A stretch of 64,000 bases of DNA from Sphaeramia orbicularis (GCF_902148855.1 NC_043973.1:18302028-18366027), one strand, 5' to 3'; shown: positions 12,601 to 34,569, counted from the first letter of the stretch. Numbers and translations are program-made. Notes: generated by a model not told the origin, from the letters alone.

Positions 12601-13517
12601 GTTCAGTTCTTGGCCTAAATCACAGCTACTAAACCTGCTGCCAATGACTCAAAGGGCTTAAGGGTTGAAATGACAGCTGTACAGGGATGAGTGATTTAGT
12701 GCATAACCAAAAAAAAGAAAGTCTGTGTCTTGTGTCACTCATTTATGTAATACTGCTATGGTTTGATACCTGTAACTTATGTTTTCTTTAACATTTGTCT
12801 GTCTGCCAAATACGATCACACTATGTTTTGGATCAGATTCATCTTAAAGGACAGATCCTTTTTCTAAGCAGCAGCTATTGGAAGTGGCTGCCAGGAAGGT
12901 TTGATGCTTTTTTTTTTAACAATGGCACAGACATGTGATAACATGCAAAGTGTGACCTGTGAGGGCCATAAAGGAGGGAAAACAGGAACATTTTCCACTG
13001 CCCTCCAAGTAAGAAAAAAAAAAAAAAAAAAAAAACAGCTATCAAAGTGCTCTAAGCTTTAGGCATCTTTTCCAATGTGCCTCATCTACAATAACAAAGA
13101 CAGAAGAGAGAAGGTTTAAAAAAAAATCTGTATGTAGGAGAAACAGGTCAAAACGTATTAACATGTATTATAAGAAATGTTACATCTGCTGACATTCTTT
13201 AACTTACTTGCTGGGAACAATCCATAAGCAAGTTGTAAGGAAGACTTAACTACTCATTGTTTCTAATGATGGTTAAGTAAATGAAATGAAATGGATAATG
13301 AGATGTGTTGAGCTGCTATGGTGTTGGGAACCAGATAGAGACATGTGTGATACGTAGTTAATCCATGTTTCATAGCAGCATTCATAACCTACACAACAGG
13401 GATGCAGACAGTGACAATTCACCTTAAGATAGTGGTGATGGACATGCAAGAGGATGATGGGGAATGATACAAAGGTTACGCATGTCCTGAAGTGTTCAGA
13501 CCATGTGTGTGTGTTGT
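9654..13517. other. Gene-free stretch between convergent niban1 and kifap3
   Basis: Apart from the 0.93-kb repeat at 9858-10790 and a poly(A) run near 13013-13034, I see no coding exon. Part of it is probably the kifap3 3' UTR (kifap3 reads leftward and stops at 13518). One minus-strand AATAAA candidate lies near 11,129-11,134, but the true end cannot be fixed from sequence. Confidence 0.5.
9858..10790. repeat. 0.93-kb interspersed repeat, copy A
   Basis: Aligns almost without gaps with 61299-62236 in the same orientation. Both contain TGTCACATCCGTCCAC twice (once as TGTCACGTCCGTCCAC in copy B), about 160 bp apart, and a short open frame with CGNGDMAAEHQYDG-like residues (CGNGDMAAEH identical in both). 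No known transposase or RT motif is recognised. The outer ends look like weak inverted repeats (GGCTAAAATTTG at the left; TTTTAGCC at the right of copy B), so a non-autonomous DNA transposon is the best guess. Confidence 0.7.
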
Positions 13518-22265
<8,748 letters not shown>

Positions 22266-22997
22266 CTTCCTCAAATTTAGTGTTCCGGGTTTTTGAATTA
22301 ACTTCACTTTATCACATTTAATGATTCTCTGAAATCACAACCAGAGAAATCCGAGTGCTGTGATACTTAGCAAGACAGTCTAAACAGCCTAGATGGACTA
22401 CAAACATGGATGCCAATTTTCCTCTAAGCGAGCTGGTTGACGTTTGCACTACTGCCATCTAGTGATTGGGTGATGGAACAGCAACTGACAATTGAAATAA
22501 ATGGAAGAAAAATGATTGTACACATCCCATGATATTTTCCCAATCAGTGTTTTCTATCATTCCTAATGCATTGTCCAGAAGAATGGTTGTTTATTCTATG
22601 CAGATTGAGTTAAACCCAAACCTGACCTATTAACTACAATAAGCTGCCTTGTCTTTTTGATATTCAGGTTAAAGTTTTCTCAGTGATGTCCAAGACAGTA
22701 ATAGTATTCTGTAAGAAAAAGCCCTGCAAACATTTTGCAAAAATGTGGTACTTGTTTTTATCAGAAGCTCAATAACTGATGAAGTGATCAAAGTCAAAGT
22801 AATAAATACCTAAATAGGTGTTTCTATGAAACTGGGTTCATTTTGGTATCTGGCACTTTGCCAACTTTCTAGACCCAATAATAAAAAAGAAATTTAGATT
22901 TATTTCCCCCCAGGATGAACCTAATGATGACCTCAGATAAATGCAAAAAAAACTATACTCTTGCTCTTAGCCATCCCAAAATTAATGAATATATAAA

Positions 22998-23212
22998 CTA
23001 GAAGCACTCAGAGAGCGCTGACTAGATCAGATCAATGCCCCCCCACCCCACCCCCGATCACCACCAAAATGTAATCATTTGTTCCTTGTGCCAGTATCAA
23101 CATTTCCTGAAATTTTCATCCAAATCCATCCATAACTTTTTGAGTTATCTTGCACACAGACAAACAGACAAGCCAACGCCGACAAAAACATTACCTCCTT
23201 GGCGGAGGTAAT
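22998..23212. repeat. CTAGAAGCACTC...GGCGGAGGT interspersed repeat, copy 1
   Basis: A fish-wide repeat beginning ACTAGAAGCACTC and ending CCTCCTTGGCGGAGGTAAT, with AACTTTTTGAGTTATCTTGC inside. Related copies are at 44848-45098, 45231-46262 and 58714-58932. It has no ORF. I recognise the family by sight but cannot assign its class. Confidence 0.65.
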
Positions 23213-25106
23213 AAAATACTGGGGCCAAAAATGGGACCAAAATTAGGACAGGAAAAGGTGTCAGTGTATTTGAACTGGAAAACATGTCTGTAAATGGTCT
23301 TGTATACCACTATAAATAAAGACACTGTGTTAAATTTGACAATCCTAGTGGTTTTTCTTATCCAGACATGCAGGTTTTTCATGAATCTCAGTCTCATTCC
23401 AGGTTTCGTGTGCAACCCATCGTGTCCACTGGCGTTACATGCAAAACCTGCCCATTTAAACACATATAAATCTTGAGTGATTTTGCAACAGCGGCCATTT
23501 TTGTGAAACACTCTGCCTTGCATAATTAGTTCGATTCCCAAAATGTACCTGTGAGAGAATAAAAAGATATTTGAAAAAATATTAGTGTGTAATTTTCGTG
23601 TCCTTTTTACTGTTACACGTGGATTTTTGTATAGAAATAATATAAAATGTGTTTAATCTGAAAAATTGTTTCTCTTTTATCTCAACAAATATTAATTTTA
23701 AAATAGACCCAAAGTACTTCCAAACTTGCCTCATAACATTAGCCTACATGCCCCCCCGTCCAGTTTTTAGGTATCAGTTTCATAGAAGCACCCAAATATA
23801 TAAATATATAATCAATAAGTAAATCTGAAACTGAACATCAAACTTACTGTTAAAAAGTTGGTATGATCACAACTCTTTCTGCCTGTGTTTTTTAATTGTT
23901 ATGCAATATTGTCGTTAAAAATACACAATTTCCTTACATATAAACTGTGTGTAATTCATATGTTGTTTAGTGTCCAGATGTTAGCTGACAGGAATTACAC
24001 TAGAGGTCTTGCTGGTAGTAATGTAGAGATTGTATATTTTCTTTCTTAAACACCTCTATTAACAGCTTTTGTTTTTAATGCTGACAGGAGAAGTTACACT
24101 AATGCTATACTGTTTATGACATGAAACGGCATGATGAGGGTAATATATTGATAATGTGTGAAGGTATTTTTTCAGGCAGTATGTTGGAGAAAATCTCCAA
24201 AGCGGTACATTAAAACAATAATTAATTATAAATGAGTGAAAGAAAATCTCCTTTGGACTGAACTGAGAAGAACAGAGGATAGTGTTTGGTGTCAAGCCTT
24301 TTCCCCTCTAGGATTACACAGCTCCATGTACAATACAGTACACCATGCATCTGTATTTAACCTCTCCTGTATAATATTCATAACACTGAAATAAGCATTT
24401 TTTTCCCCCAAATTAAAACACTACACAGACAAACAACAACTTGGTGAGAACTTTTATTGGAGAGCTATCAGTCTGTCATGTTGTGTCTCAGCACAATTCT
24501 CTCAAACCACAAGAGTTTCTACGTACGAATAAAATCAGCATTTGATTTATTAGTGTGTCAGTGGGGACTTAACCACTCAAACTGCTATTTTAATCATTAT
24601 TTTAGACATTTTAAAGCAAAATTGCCAAGAATTCACAAGCTGATGCTTTTCTATGTCATATTGGTGTAAACACTGATTATCTGTGGGTTTGGAATGCCTA
24701 AAAAATTTTACACGGAGAGATTTTAACCAATACTTTTCTCTATATTCTGATCATATTTATATGAAATAAATAATTTGTCAAAACATTCAGTAGATGATTA
24801 AAATAAACAGTATTTGCAACTAAGGCTGGGCAACACATAGCAGTGTGTGGGATGCAATAAATGACTATATAATGAACATCAAGTATAAACTGTCCAAGTA
24901 TTTTTTGAAGCCAGAAGCATGAGACAGGCCTTGGTGTTTTGCATTTCTTGTTCCGTCTTTTTAAAGCATAGTTTTTGGGTTTTTTTTTTTTTTTTACACA
25001 TTTTATAATGGGTGGTTTAAGTGTGTAGTGATTCTGGAGGTACTCTGCACAATCAGTTCACTTTAACTGCAGGTGTTTGTGTGACATGTTCGGTGACTCT
25101 GTAAAT

Positions 25107-26076
25107 CAGGGGTCACCAACCCTGGTCCTCCAGAGCCACTATCCTGCATGTTTTAGATCAGGGGTGTCAAACTCATTTTGGTTCAGGGGCCATATTTAGC
25201 CCAATTTGATCTTAAGCGGGCCAGACCAGTAAAATAATGACGTAATGACCTATAAATAATGACAAATCCAAGTTTTTCTTTTTGTTTTAGTACAAAAACC
25301 CCCAATTAAATTATTGAAAATATTTACATTTTACAAAAAAAGATGTGAATAACCTGAAAAAACAGAAATTTCATTTGAAAAATTAGTGCAATTTGAACAA
25401 TTTTATGCCTTGACTTATTATTTATACATGTACATTACACACAATGTCACATAAACATTTGGTAACAGGCAGAATATTGTCAAAATTTTGGAGTTTGGAA
25501 CTAAAATTTGAACAATTTCTACAATATTCCATCTCTCATTATTAACACAACTACAGATCACAGTAGATCCATAAATGCACCAAACATTTAGTAACAGGCA
25601 GAATATTGTTAAAATTGCACATTTCAGGTTGTTCATCTTTGTTTTTATTTATGTATTTATTTGCATTTTATTGTGAAAGAATAGTTTTGTAAATGTAAAT
25701 ATTTTTACAGTGTAATGTAATTTTTTCACTTAAATATTTTCAACATATTTTTTTCACAAAGAAAATTTGTCGTTGTCATTATTTATGGGTTATTGTGTTG
25801 TTATTTTTACTTGAGATCACATTGGTCTGTATGTGGAACCTGAACCAAAATGATTTTGACAGTCTTGACTGTTCAAGTTCATTTTTGCACTTTCATCCCC
25901 CGGTCCGGAACGGAACCTTTGGTGGGCCAGATTTGGCCCCTGGGCCGTATGTTTGACACCTGTGTTTTAGATATATCCCTTTTCTAACACACCTGATTCA
26001 AATGATAAGCCTATCATCAAGCTCTACAGAAGCCTGATAACAAGTAGCTCTGGAGGACCAGGGTTAGTGACACCTG
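25107..26076. mobile_element. hAT-like MITE (outer), interrupted by another hAT element
   Basis: The ends CAGGGGTCACCAACCCTGGTCC and CCAGGGTTAGTGACACCTG are inverted repeats of a short fold-back family also seen at 41036-41237. Its two halves are separated by the inner element at 25159-25962. The interior motif GCATGTTTTAGAT marks the break. Confidence 0.8.
25159..25962. mobile_element. hAT element (inner) inserted in the outer MITE
   Basis: Starts CAGGGGTGTCAAACTC and ends GTTTGACACCTG; same family as 304-964. The sequence TGTTTTAGAT directly precedes and follows it, containing the 8-bp duplication expected of hAT. Removing it rejoins the outer element cleanly. Confidence 0.85.
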
Positions 26077-26431
26077 CTAAATTCAGTTCATTTGTCACAT
26101 CTTGTGTCTGTGGCTCATAACTGAAAATTTTACCTCCTCCAGAAATAAATATCAAGCTGAACAATACCAGTCAGGTGTACTTGTATGAAGGTTTTTTTTT
26201 ATTTGTATTGTCCAGCCCTAGTTTACTAGTGTATTAATATTAACAGTGAAATTAAACTAAAGTATGTGTATGTCTAAATATATCTTACATACACACATAT
26301 ATATATATACACTGTCCCTCTCTCTTCCTATAATTATTTTCTGTTTTCATCTCCACCTCTGATTCCTTTGCCCTCTCCAATATCATACCTTTTTTTTTTT
26401 TTTTGTACTCTTTATTTCTTTTAATTTCACT

Positions 26432-27041
26432 TTATTCTACCTCCCCTCCGTCATCTTCATCATCAGCGCAAGCCGAGAACTCCTTCTCTGGTAAGAGGCC
26501 ATATTCATTGAGAAATCCTTCCACATCTGTAGCAAAGAACTCTTCATTGAAGTGTTTGGTGACTGCCAGGAAATTGCCCAGCAACTCACCAGCCTTGTAA
26601 ACCAGCAGGGCAGGGAGAACCTGACGGGAGATTAATGGAGGAAATATCAAATGATGCCAAAACTAAATCAATGTAGAGATAATGATGGTTTTTATATATG
26701 TAGCAATATGTACTTAGGTGCAATAACCCTACATTCTTTTTTTTTTTTTAAGTAATTGCTGTTCTAGCTTCAGTAATGTTTGATGAAAATTTAATGATTT
26801 AACGATGTAATATGTACTGAAAAAAATTAAAAGTAAATTATTAGTCTTTCCGTTCAGTGATGTAGTTTAGAGTGATGACGGGGTAATTCACAGTGTATAA
26901 TTATGAGCTGTAGTACTGTTAAATGTACTGCAGCAACATTTATGTTAGTGTTTTGTGAGGGAACCTACATCTTTAAAAAGAAGTCCATCATCCATAAGCA
27001 TCCATAACATTAGCTGCTGTTAGAAATTTAGTCTGATATCA

Positions 27042-27094
<53 letters not shown>

Positions 27095-29750
27095 AAATTA
27101 TTATTATTATTATTATTATTATTTATTTATTTTTTTTGCCATTGGATGCCACATTTGGCAGCTATAGTTAAATAATTACCAGTAATTTAGTGGATTAGAG
27201 ACAAACAAAACATTCTGTCAACATTTTGTTTTACTTTTTTTTCTGGGAGTTCAATAATTATTTAACATCTTTTTCCCAATCTGTGTAAATGACTCGAAGT
27301 GCTGCATCTTATTTTATTCTTTTTTTACTAACATCAGAGGAGAATCGCTCTGCAGCTCCAGTGGCAACAGCATCGATACGACAGAATTTAACACTGGAGT
27401 ATTCCACAGCCAGACAGTCCAGACAGGAGTTCATCTCCTCACACCCTGAAAAAGAAGAAAACAAAAACATATTCATGCACAGGTTTTTTATTGTAAAAGA
27501 ATATTTTTATATTGCAGCAACTCATAAAGCTAACCTTTGACACCGTGCTGGTAGATGTGAACTACCACCAGAGTCAAACGATGTTCTTTTTCTATCACTT
27601 CCAGAAAAGCTTCTCCACTCTCCAGCTCATGGACATATTCAAATTTAGGACCGAAGCTCAGGCGCTCATGCATTTCCGCCATGCACTGTTTTCTGTAGCG
27701 TTTCAGGCAACTTTCGTCCTCATCTTGGATCATTTCATACTCCTGAACACTCATCTAGAGGAGATTGAGAAGAAGAGGGAGTGGGTTTAGTATTGTTATC
27801 AAAACTTTTCAACACTGTGTCTATTCAATGCTTCTGGAGAATTTCATGGGTTTCTTCTCAGTATAATCTTTTTAAGGCCTAGACCTAAGAATGGGATGCG
27901 CTATGACACAATCATGTTTATGATTGGCACTTAAATTGAACTGAGTTTAATACAAAGTTCAGGACAGGCAGCACCAACAACAGCAGGATTCTAGAAAATA
28001 AATGCAGTGGCAATGAGTGTTGTGACCAAGTCGAATGCCTCAGTCCACTGATGTTACATCCATTTTCATTAAAAAGCTCTTTAGAAAATATGTAACTGTT
28101 ATATGAATATCTGTATATACTGTACACTGTGATGAATATGAAAATTAGGGCTGTTAAAATTAATGCATTAACGCAGATTAATCCATCATCATGATTAATC
28201 TGATTAAAAATTTTAACGTCATTAACCCATCTGCTGCGCAAAATGACTCTGAACGTCTCTGCCAACACATTTGGGGAAGTTTGTCCAAGTAGAGTTACCA
28301 TCACACATGTGCAAAAGGGCAGTTGATCTAGTAGTGACAGGCAGCAGAACCAACCCATAAAGGTGGAAGACACTAAACAGCATGTTGGCCCTCTGGATGG
28401 AAATATGAGGACAAAAAAACCCAAGATGGAACAGTCAACCAACATAAAGTATTATGCACACTCTGCAGGAAGGAGGTTTCTTTTCACCAAAGCACTACAT
28501 TAGTTGGGGATCCTGCTAGTACTTCAGCTAACTCGTCACCCATCTTGCAACAAACATGTTAATTGCATATATATTCCCTTCTTTCTTGAGTCTCTTTGCT
28601 CAAGCAAAATGAAACATGATCAATATAGATTAAAAATGAATGATATTTATTCGTGATTAGTCTAAATTAATCCACAGCAACCCTGTGATTAATCTGATTA
28701 AAAAATTTAATCGCTTGACAGCACTAATAAAAATATGTAGATATTTCATGGTCCTGGAGATATAATAGGTTATAGGCTACTATTTTTTCTGCACTGATAA
28801 GTACTTTTGTTTATTTTTTAGATAAATGTGTCACTAATTCATCTAATTGCCCTTTTTGCTCGGACGTAGCCCATCAACTGTACCATTTATGTGGGAAACT
28901 ACTAAAATATTTTAAATTTGTGTCTCTAGTAATTGGTGCTTTTACTCTAGTGTTGATGATCACTCTTTGGTCTGAATATACATTTGTGTCCCAGATTAAT
29001 TGGTGGGATTCAGTGTGTTTGCGTCTGCCCACCTTTCTGTTGACTCTCTCCTTATCGTCCTCTCGAGGGCTGGACATCTGTCTGAGCAACTCCCTCTTAG
29101 TCTGAGGTGTAGTCTGATCCACACTGTCCAACTTAAACCTTCGCCAGTCATTGATGACACCTTTGGGACCTAAACACACAAAGAGGCATGACCACAAAAT
29201 ATAACCCCATAAAGATTTAAAGTGTAGAATTAAAAATACAGATAGATCTGAATGAAGAGAAAAAACATTTATTTATACTGAGCGACAGGAACAAAACATG
29301 CTCACTTCTAATGTGTGTTCAAGATCAAAGCCAATTTCCACTTTACATAAGTGCATGAACATGGCTGCTAAAGTGTTAAATAACAGCCACGTCCCGTATG
29401 GATGATTCACACATGGATTCTGAATTGTGCTGCATGATGAATATTCTTATGTTAGCTGATTAAATTTCTTAGATGAACACTAGACTGAGAACTGGTACTT
29501 CCTTTAGAGCCTTAAGACCTGATGCTGCTTCTATTGTAATGAAACATAGATATGCAGAAGGCACCTATGCAAACATACATAACAAAGAATATACATTCTC
29601 TCAAAAAGAAATCAGTACAAGCATCAGCATAATATCTAAAAAAAATGCATAGTTTAATGACAGTGTTTTAGTTGACAATCAGTCTGATTTATTCCTCATA
29701 CCTGTATAATTGGAAGGCAACTCTTCCTCTTCCTGTGCAGCACCAGACAT
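26432..29750 (-). CDS. pdc: Phosducin, complete coding region
   Basis: Five exons on the minus strand: 29702-29750, 29033-29169, 27535-27754, 27333-27445 and 26432-26620, joining in frame to 235 residues (human 246). The start is [17 protein letters not shown], followed by [15 protein letters not shown], a phosducin N-terminal signature. The thioredoxin-like C-terminal domain follows ([46 protein letters not shown]) and the acidic end is GGEVE. Phosducin binds transducin beta-gamma in photoreceptors (and pinealocytes), regulating its availability and light-driven translocation. The PKA site RKMS (human Ser73) is present and is built across the 29033/27754 splice junction. Upstream noncoding exons were not identified. 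Confidence 0.96.
27048..27095. repeat. (AC)n(AT)n microsatellite
   Basis: A compound dinucleotide tract followed by (ATT)n, in the region between the last two pdc exons. Likely polymorphic in length. Confidence 0.9.
28147..28726. mobile_element. hAT remnant with partial BED-finger-like coding sequence
   Basis: The outer ends AGGGCTGTTAAAATTAA and the reverse of AGTGCTGTCAAGCGATTAA form imperfect inverted repeats of a common fish hAT group. Plus-strand sequence around 28,420-28,500 reads like [16 protein letters not shown], resembling a BED zinc finger of hAT transposases, but the frame is broken. It lies in a pdc intron (27755-29032). Confidence 0.6.
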
Positions 29751-32700
29751 CCTGATAACGACCTAAATAACAGAAAACAGACTGATTAGCCTGACCTGGC
29801 ACTAGGAAGACAGTAAGAGCAGTTGAAAACCAAATGCACAAAAGTTATGGGGCAGAATGTTTCTAGGAATTCCACAACTCTGTGGGATAGGATTGAGTTT
29901 TTACAATTACTAAGTCTAAAAAAGACCAGAACCAAATCCTATTCATATGTCTTTAGTGGATAAACATTAATGTTTTCCCATTAAACTTCACTTTGTTTCA
30001 TGGTGAATTCTGTCTTAATGTGGAAAAAAAAAACTCAAAAATGTAAGAGGGTAAACATACAAATTTTCTCTCAGTTGTTCAATATGTAGGATTCATCTGT
30101 GGTTGGAAACTATAATTTGGCGGCCATATTCATTTATTTATTTTTATTTATTTGTGTGTGTGTGTGTGTTTGTTTTTTACTTCATGTGTTCACAAATCTT
30201 TCATATCGAATAATCATGCTTTGTTCATTCATTATGAATTTTACTCTAATTTAAAAATTTTCACCCAATATTCTGCTTCTCCTATAATTTAATTCCTGTC
30301 CAAAGCAATGTCCTTGTAATTTCAGGTAAATCCTAAATGTCTGCCATTTATCAACCAAATTCAGTTTATATGTGAATCTAATGCAACAGGGTGAAAAAAG
30401 AAGTGCATATACTTAGACACATCTACTCACTAGTACCATGATTTAGCATGATCATCTATAGTGAAATGTCCTTAAATGTGGCTGCTAGTATTTAATGTGA
30501 TATAAGGCTTAAATGATTACAAACCACATCTTGTAATATATTAAAGTTGGACATTATGACCAGTATGTGTTTAGTTAAATTATCAGAAACAGTTTGTGAG
30601 AGAAAGACAACACACTGCTGTCAAAACCACTTACTATAAGCCACGCTGAAGTTGATTCATCTGATTACGTTCAGATTATGAGAGTAAAGTAGACATGTAT
30701 ACTTACATAGAACAAATTATGTAACATTGTGACACAATAGAACTTGTTTGTGTCAACAAGTTTGGACCTATTGTTATTTACTATATTTTAATCATATAAA
30801 AAAATGAGAGCCATTGAAAAACTGCCATATGCTACTTTTATTATTATTTTTATCATTGTAATACAAATCTGTTATTTTTTTTTATATTCTAATAAACAAT
30901 GAGGGAAACACCTTCTCCTCTGAACATAGTGGTAAAAGCCAGAATGAAAATAATAGTGCTGATAAGTCTTAGCTGACACTGACAAAAGCGTCATAATTAA
31001 AACTACATGAGTCATAAAACTGATAAAGCCTGTTAATCTGAGGCTGCAGACTCCCTCATGTCGTCAAAGGAATGCAATAATTAGAATCTTAGTAGGCTTT
31101 AATTAGCTTAGATGCATTTAGGAAATGGATGTGAACCTATGAAACTCTACACATATATTCACATATTACACTGTTTTACTAAAGAAATAATTCTGTATGC
31201 ATAAATGAATGGATGCATGTATAGTTTCCTGTATAGTCTACTCTACAGTGTGGTGTTTAGTGTGTGATTAAACTGTGATGTATGCATAATAATTTTGAGT
31301 TATACACACAGCCTCCATAGCATTAATCTTTTGTTGAAAAATAGGAAAGTAACAAAGACATAAGTCAATACTAGACATATTTTACAAACCAATTCTTAGT
31401 CAAATATTCTTACCTTTTACTTGCCTTGTGAGAAAACGAAGGTTGATCAGTTTTTTAAAACTTTAAATCAGTGTTTTCTTTGTCCTCGTTTCTGTGTGTT
31501 GTGCCTATAAGTTATTGTCTGTCACACATACTACTGACAGGAACACACGTATAGGAAAAGGGTGGGGAGTGAAGAAGCTTAACTCCACTATCATCTTCAT
31601 CATTGTCGTCACTGTAACATGATGCTGTCTAAGATGATTAGGTGTAATACTGGGCTCAGTACTATAAAATGATGATGCAGAGGTAGATGAAACAAAATCA
31701 GTGCTGGCTCTGAAATCAAACAAGCAAAAATATGAAAATGAAATTCATTCATATAATAATAATAATGGGGTATTTCCAACAAAAGATCTCCATTATTGAC
31801 TTGCATATGCTTGTGTGCGTACAATAATTGTTTACCTGCACTTCCACTCTTTTTATGATTGTTTTTATGTTATATACCTGTTGTGAAGCAGATTAAGTTG
31901 ACCTTGCACATGAAATGCACTTCATAAATAAAGCTGAACTGAACACATTAAGTTTTTACTGAAGTCTGCGATATGCTGTTGGGTTGACATTAGCAGACAG
32001 GTAGTTAGTGTTACTCATTTTTGATTTGGAACAGAGCAGCTGCAAATCCTATGGAACAAGCATGAGGATTTTAGCAAAAAAACAAACAAAAAAAACAAAA
32101 ACACCCTGCATGACTGTGTAGAAATCAGTGTAGGCTACAGGTCATTATTGTGTATGTTGGTTAATAATAATAAAATAACAATGAGTTCATGTAGTTTTAA
32201 AATGTTTTGGAGATATTGACAGTGGGTGCTTGGTTCACTTGAGAAGCAGAATAGGGTTCTCAGTAAAAGATGGAAATGCTGGACATTTATTAATCTAGTG
32301 AAACACAGATAGTCTGACAATGTGAATTTTCAGATGTGAATTGAAACTACATCCAGACCACCGAACAGGGCTGCAAGGGGAACTGAACTCGTCTATTTCT
32401 GTTTACTCTCAATGCTTCTTACATTTTCTAAACACTACGGATGTAATATACATTTGCCCACTAGTGGAATTTTGGGGGCGCTGTTTCATGTTTTTTACAC
32501 TATGTTTAAAGGGCGGATGAATTCAGGAATCACTGAAGCCTGATCTTAGAATAAATTTAATATTTGTGCTGTTTCATGTGTCCATGAGCATTACATTAGA
32601 AAGATCACTTCTGTCACTTCAGCTTATCCTACACCGACATGGTGAAACAGCGCCACCACAATCCTGCTAGTGGATGAAAATATATTACATCCGTAGTGGT

Positions 32701-32946
32701 AAAGACTGCCATTAGGAATGAATGGAGAAAGGTTTAGGAGGTTTAGCTTTACTTCCGGCTCTCTCACCACGAAGATTACCGATAGATAAAGCCGTATTTT
32801 CATAACCTGGATCATTTACTCATCCCATAAAAGGAAAGTCAGGTCAACTGCTTAACGAAAATGCACTTATTTCTAAATAACAAACACGTTTCACATTCGT
32901 CCTAGATGCGTATTTGTAGACCTGCGTTACTCGTTACCTTCACCTC
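29751..32946. other. Gene-free stretch upstream of pdc
   Basis: Holds the presumptive pdc promoter and 5' UTR, which I cannot delimit, and AT-rich unique sequence. At about 31,850-31,945 there is a retroposon-type 3' tail (CTTCATAAATAAAGCTGAACTGAAC) similar to the one ending near 60,255. No supportable coding exon. Confidence 0.45.
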
Positions 32947-33018
32947 TCCTCGTTAGTATAGTGGTGAGTATCCCCGCCTGTCACGCGGGAGACCGGGGTT
33001 CGATTCCCCGACGGGGAG
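32947..33018 (+). tRNA. tRNA-Asp (GUC)
   Basis: A 72-bp canonical tRNA: acceptor strand TCCTCGT, anticodon loop CTGTCAC with GTC, T-arm GGTTCGATTCC and closing ACGGGGAG. A T-run begins 6 nt after the 3' end, a good RNA polymerase III terminator. It matches vertebrate tRNA-Asp as I know it. Confidence 0.97.
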
Positions 33019-33311
33019 GCAAATCTTTTTTTTTTCCCCCCTCTCCCTTTTTCCCCTTCTTTTCTCCACAGTGTATGTGACATGGAGCCTCTTAAAGATG
33101 AATTACTGACATTTCTTCCCTGTGCCTGATGTGTGGATTCAGGCCCAAAGTCACAGCTGATGAATGTAAAACACAGCACCTGCATCTGAATCATCAGAAG
33201 CTTCACTCTATCGAAAACCACACAAGTCTGGATACTACAAATAAACCTACATAATATCAAAACCTGGATATGTGTGTGAAGACAAAACACTGTCAATGTT
33301 ATTATCTCCAC

Positions 33312-33963
33312 TAGGGCTGGGTATCATGGCCAATTTCCATAATCGATTCAATTCATAAGGTTCTGAATCAATTAATCATGATTCGATTCGATTCAATCCA
33401 ATATCGATTTGATTCAGTATTAATTGATTCTGATTAATTTAGTGATACCAAAGTACAATTTTGAGTTGTAACCTGATTATTTGACCTGCAGTCATGCAAC
33501 ACATGGGGGGGGGGGTGTTGGTCAAGGAGCTGGGGTGGTGGCAGGAGCAGGAGCGTAGCGGTCGGACATTGTTGCATTACTATCCCTCTAACTCCATACT
33601 CAGCCGTAGGTGATAGTATGGATCCAAGTTATTATTCCAAGAACGACTGGCTTCCGCGACTGGCCTCGGAGAACCTCCGGGCGGCCAATTCCTTCACACT
33701 GCGGGTTCGAGTTTGAGGTTGGGAGGACCTCCAGCAGGGGGGTTTTCCCCACCCTTCCTCTGCGTCTTTTCCACACCAGAGCAGTCGTGAACCAGACCAA
33801 GACACCCACCTTCCCCAGGGGTTCGCAAGACGGAGCCGCCCGCGCTTCGGCATACTCCCGGTCCTGCTCTGAAAAATCGATCCCATCCACTATTAATCGA
33901 TTACGCAAAATTAAAACGAAATCAATCTAAGACCAATCAAATCAATTTTTTTACCCAGCCCTA
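33312..33963. mobile_element. hAT element with 8-bp TSD and GC-rich cargo
   Basis: Ends TAGGGCTGGGTATC and TTACCCAGCCCTA are inverted repeats. A perfect 8-bp duplication ATCTCCAC is at 33304-33311 and 33964-33971. The outer parts are AT-rich (ATCGATT motifs), whereas about 33,600-33,880 is GC-rich with open frames on both strands that match nothing I recognise, possibly an acquired fragment. Confidence 0.8.
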
Positions 33964-34522
33964 ATCTCCACAGAATGGAGGAGGATGAGCTGAAAAGAGA
34001 AAAGCTAAATCAATTTCCTTCAGTATTCAGCACTGACATCATAAATATGTGGGTTTGGTTAATCAAGCAGACAGATGTAAAATAGTTTGACTCTTTGAGA
34101 ACCTGATAAAGTGTGCAAGCAGGGGTCCACTGACAAATGTGGACTGTTGTCACCACAGTCAACTTACCAACACTATTCTCTCTCATTTGCATAGTTTGAT
34201 ATTTTGGGTTTTTATGTCCTCAGCTCCTTATCAGTCATCATAACCACAATGTTGCTTATGTGGAATCAAAGTTCTTTTCTTAACCAAAACTGCTATAAGC
34301 TTGTCTTTATTTCTTTATTTACTGCAGTGATGTTTCTCTATAAAATAATGTCCGTCTACCTGTTGATCTCTGGGAGATGGAAAACCACGCCTGTTCTCTT
34401 TGACCGTAAATGATACACATATTAACTGAACTATTTACTGGTCTGCACATTCTACTATATGTGAAATCTGCAAAAAGACCTGTTTGCGTATCAGCTCCTA
34501 CTGATGGTGCTCGTCAAAATAT

Positions 34523-34528
34523 TTTATT
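34523..34528 (-). promoter_or_regulatory. Poly(A) signal of uba52
   Basis: The minus strand has AATAAA 41 nt downstream of the uba52 TAG stop, giving the very short 3' UTR typical of ribosomal protein genes. Confidence 0.75.
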
Positions 34529-34569
34529 TGACAGTACTGAGCAGTAATACATTCATTAACTCCAGCTGT

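Larger units (their letters stand above)
22270..26431. other. Intergenic stretch between kifap3 5' end and pdc 3' end
   Basis: The kifap3 promoter presumably lies just right of 22,265, but no TATA box is evident. Beyond the interspersed repeat at 22998-23212 and the nested hAT pair at 25107-26076, I see AT-rich unique sequence with no supportable exon. Part of the right side may be pdc 3' UTR; one minus-strand AATAAA lies near 24,443-24,448. Confidence 0.45.

Noticed and set aside
33600-33930. Overlapping open frames on both strands
   Set aside because: GC-rich DNA inside a hAT element, no domain recognised; kept as a finding about composition, not as a gene.
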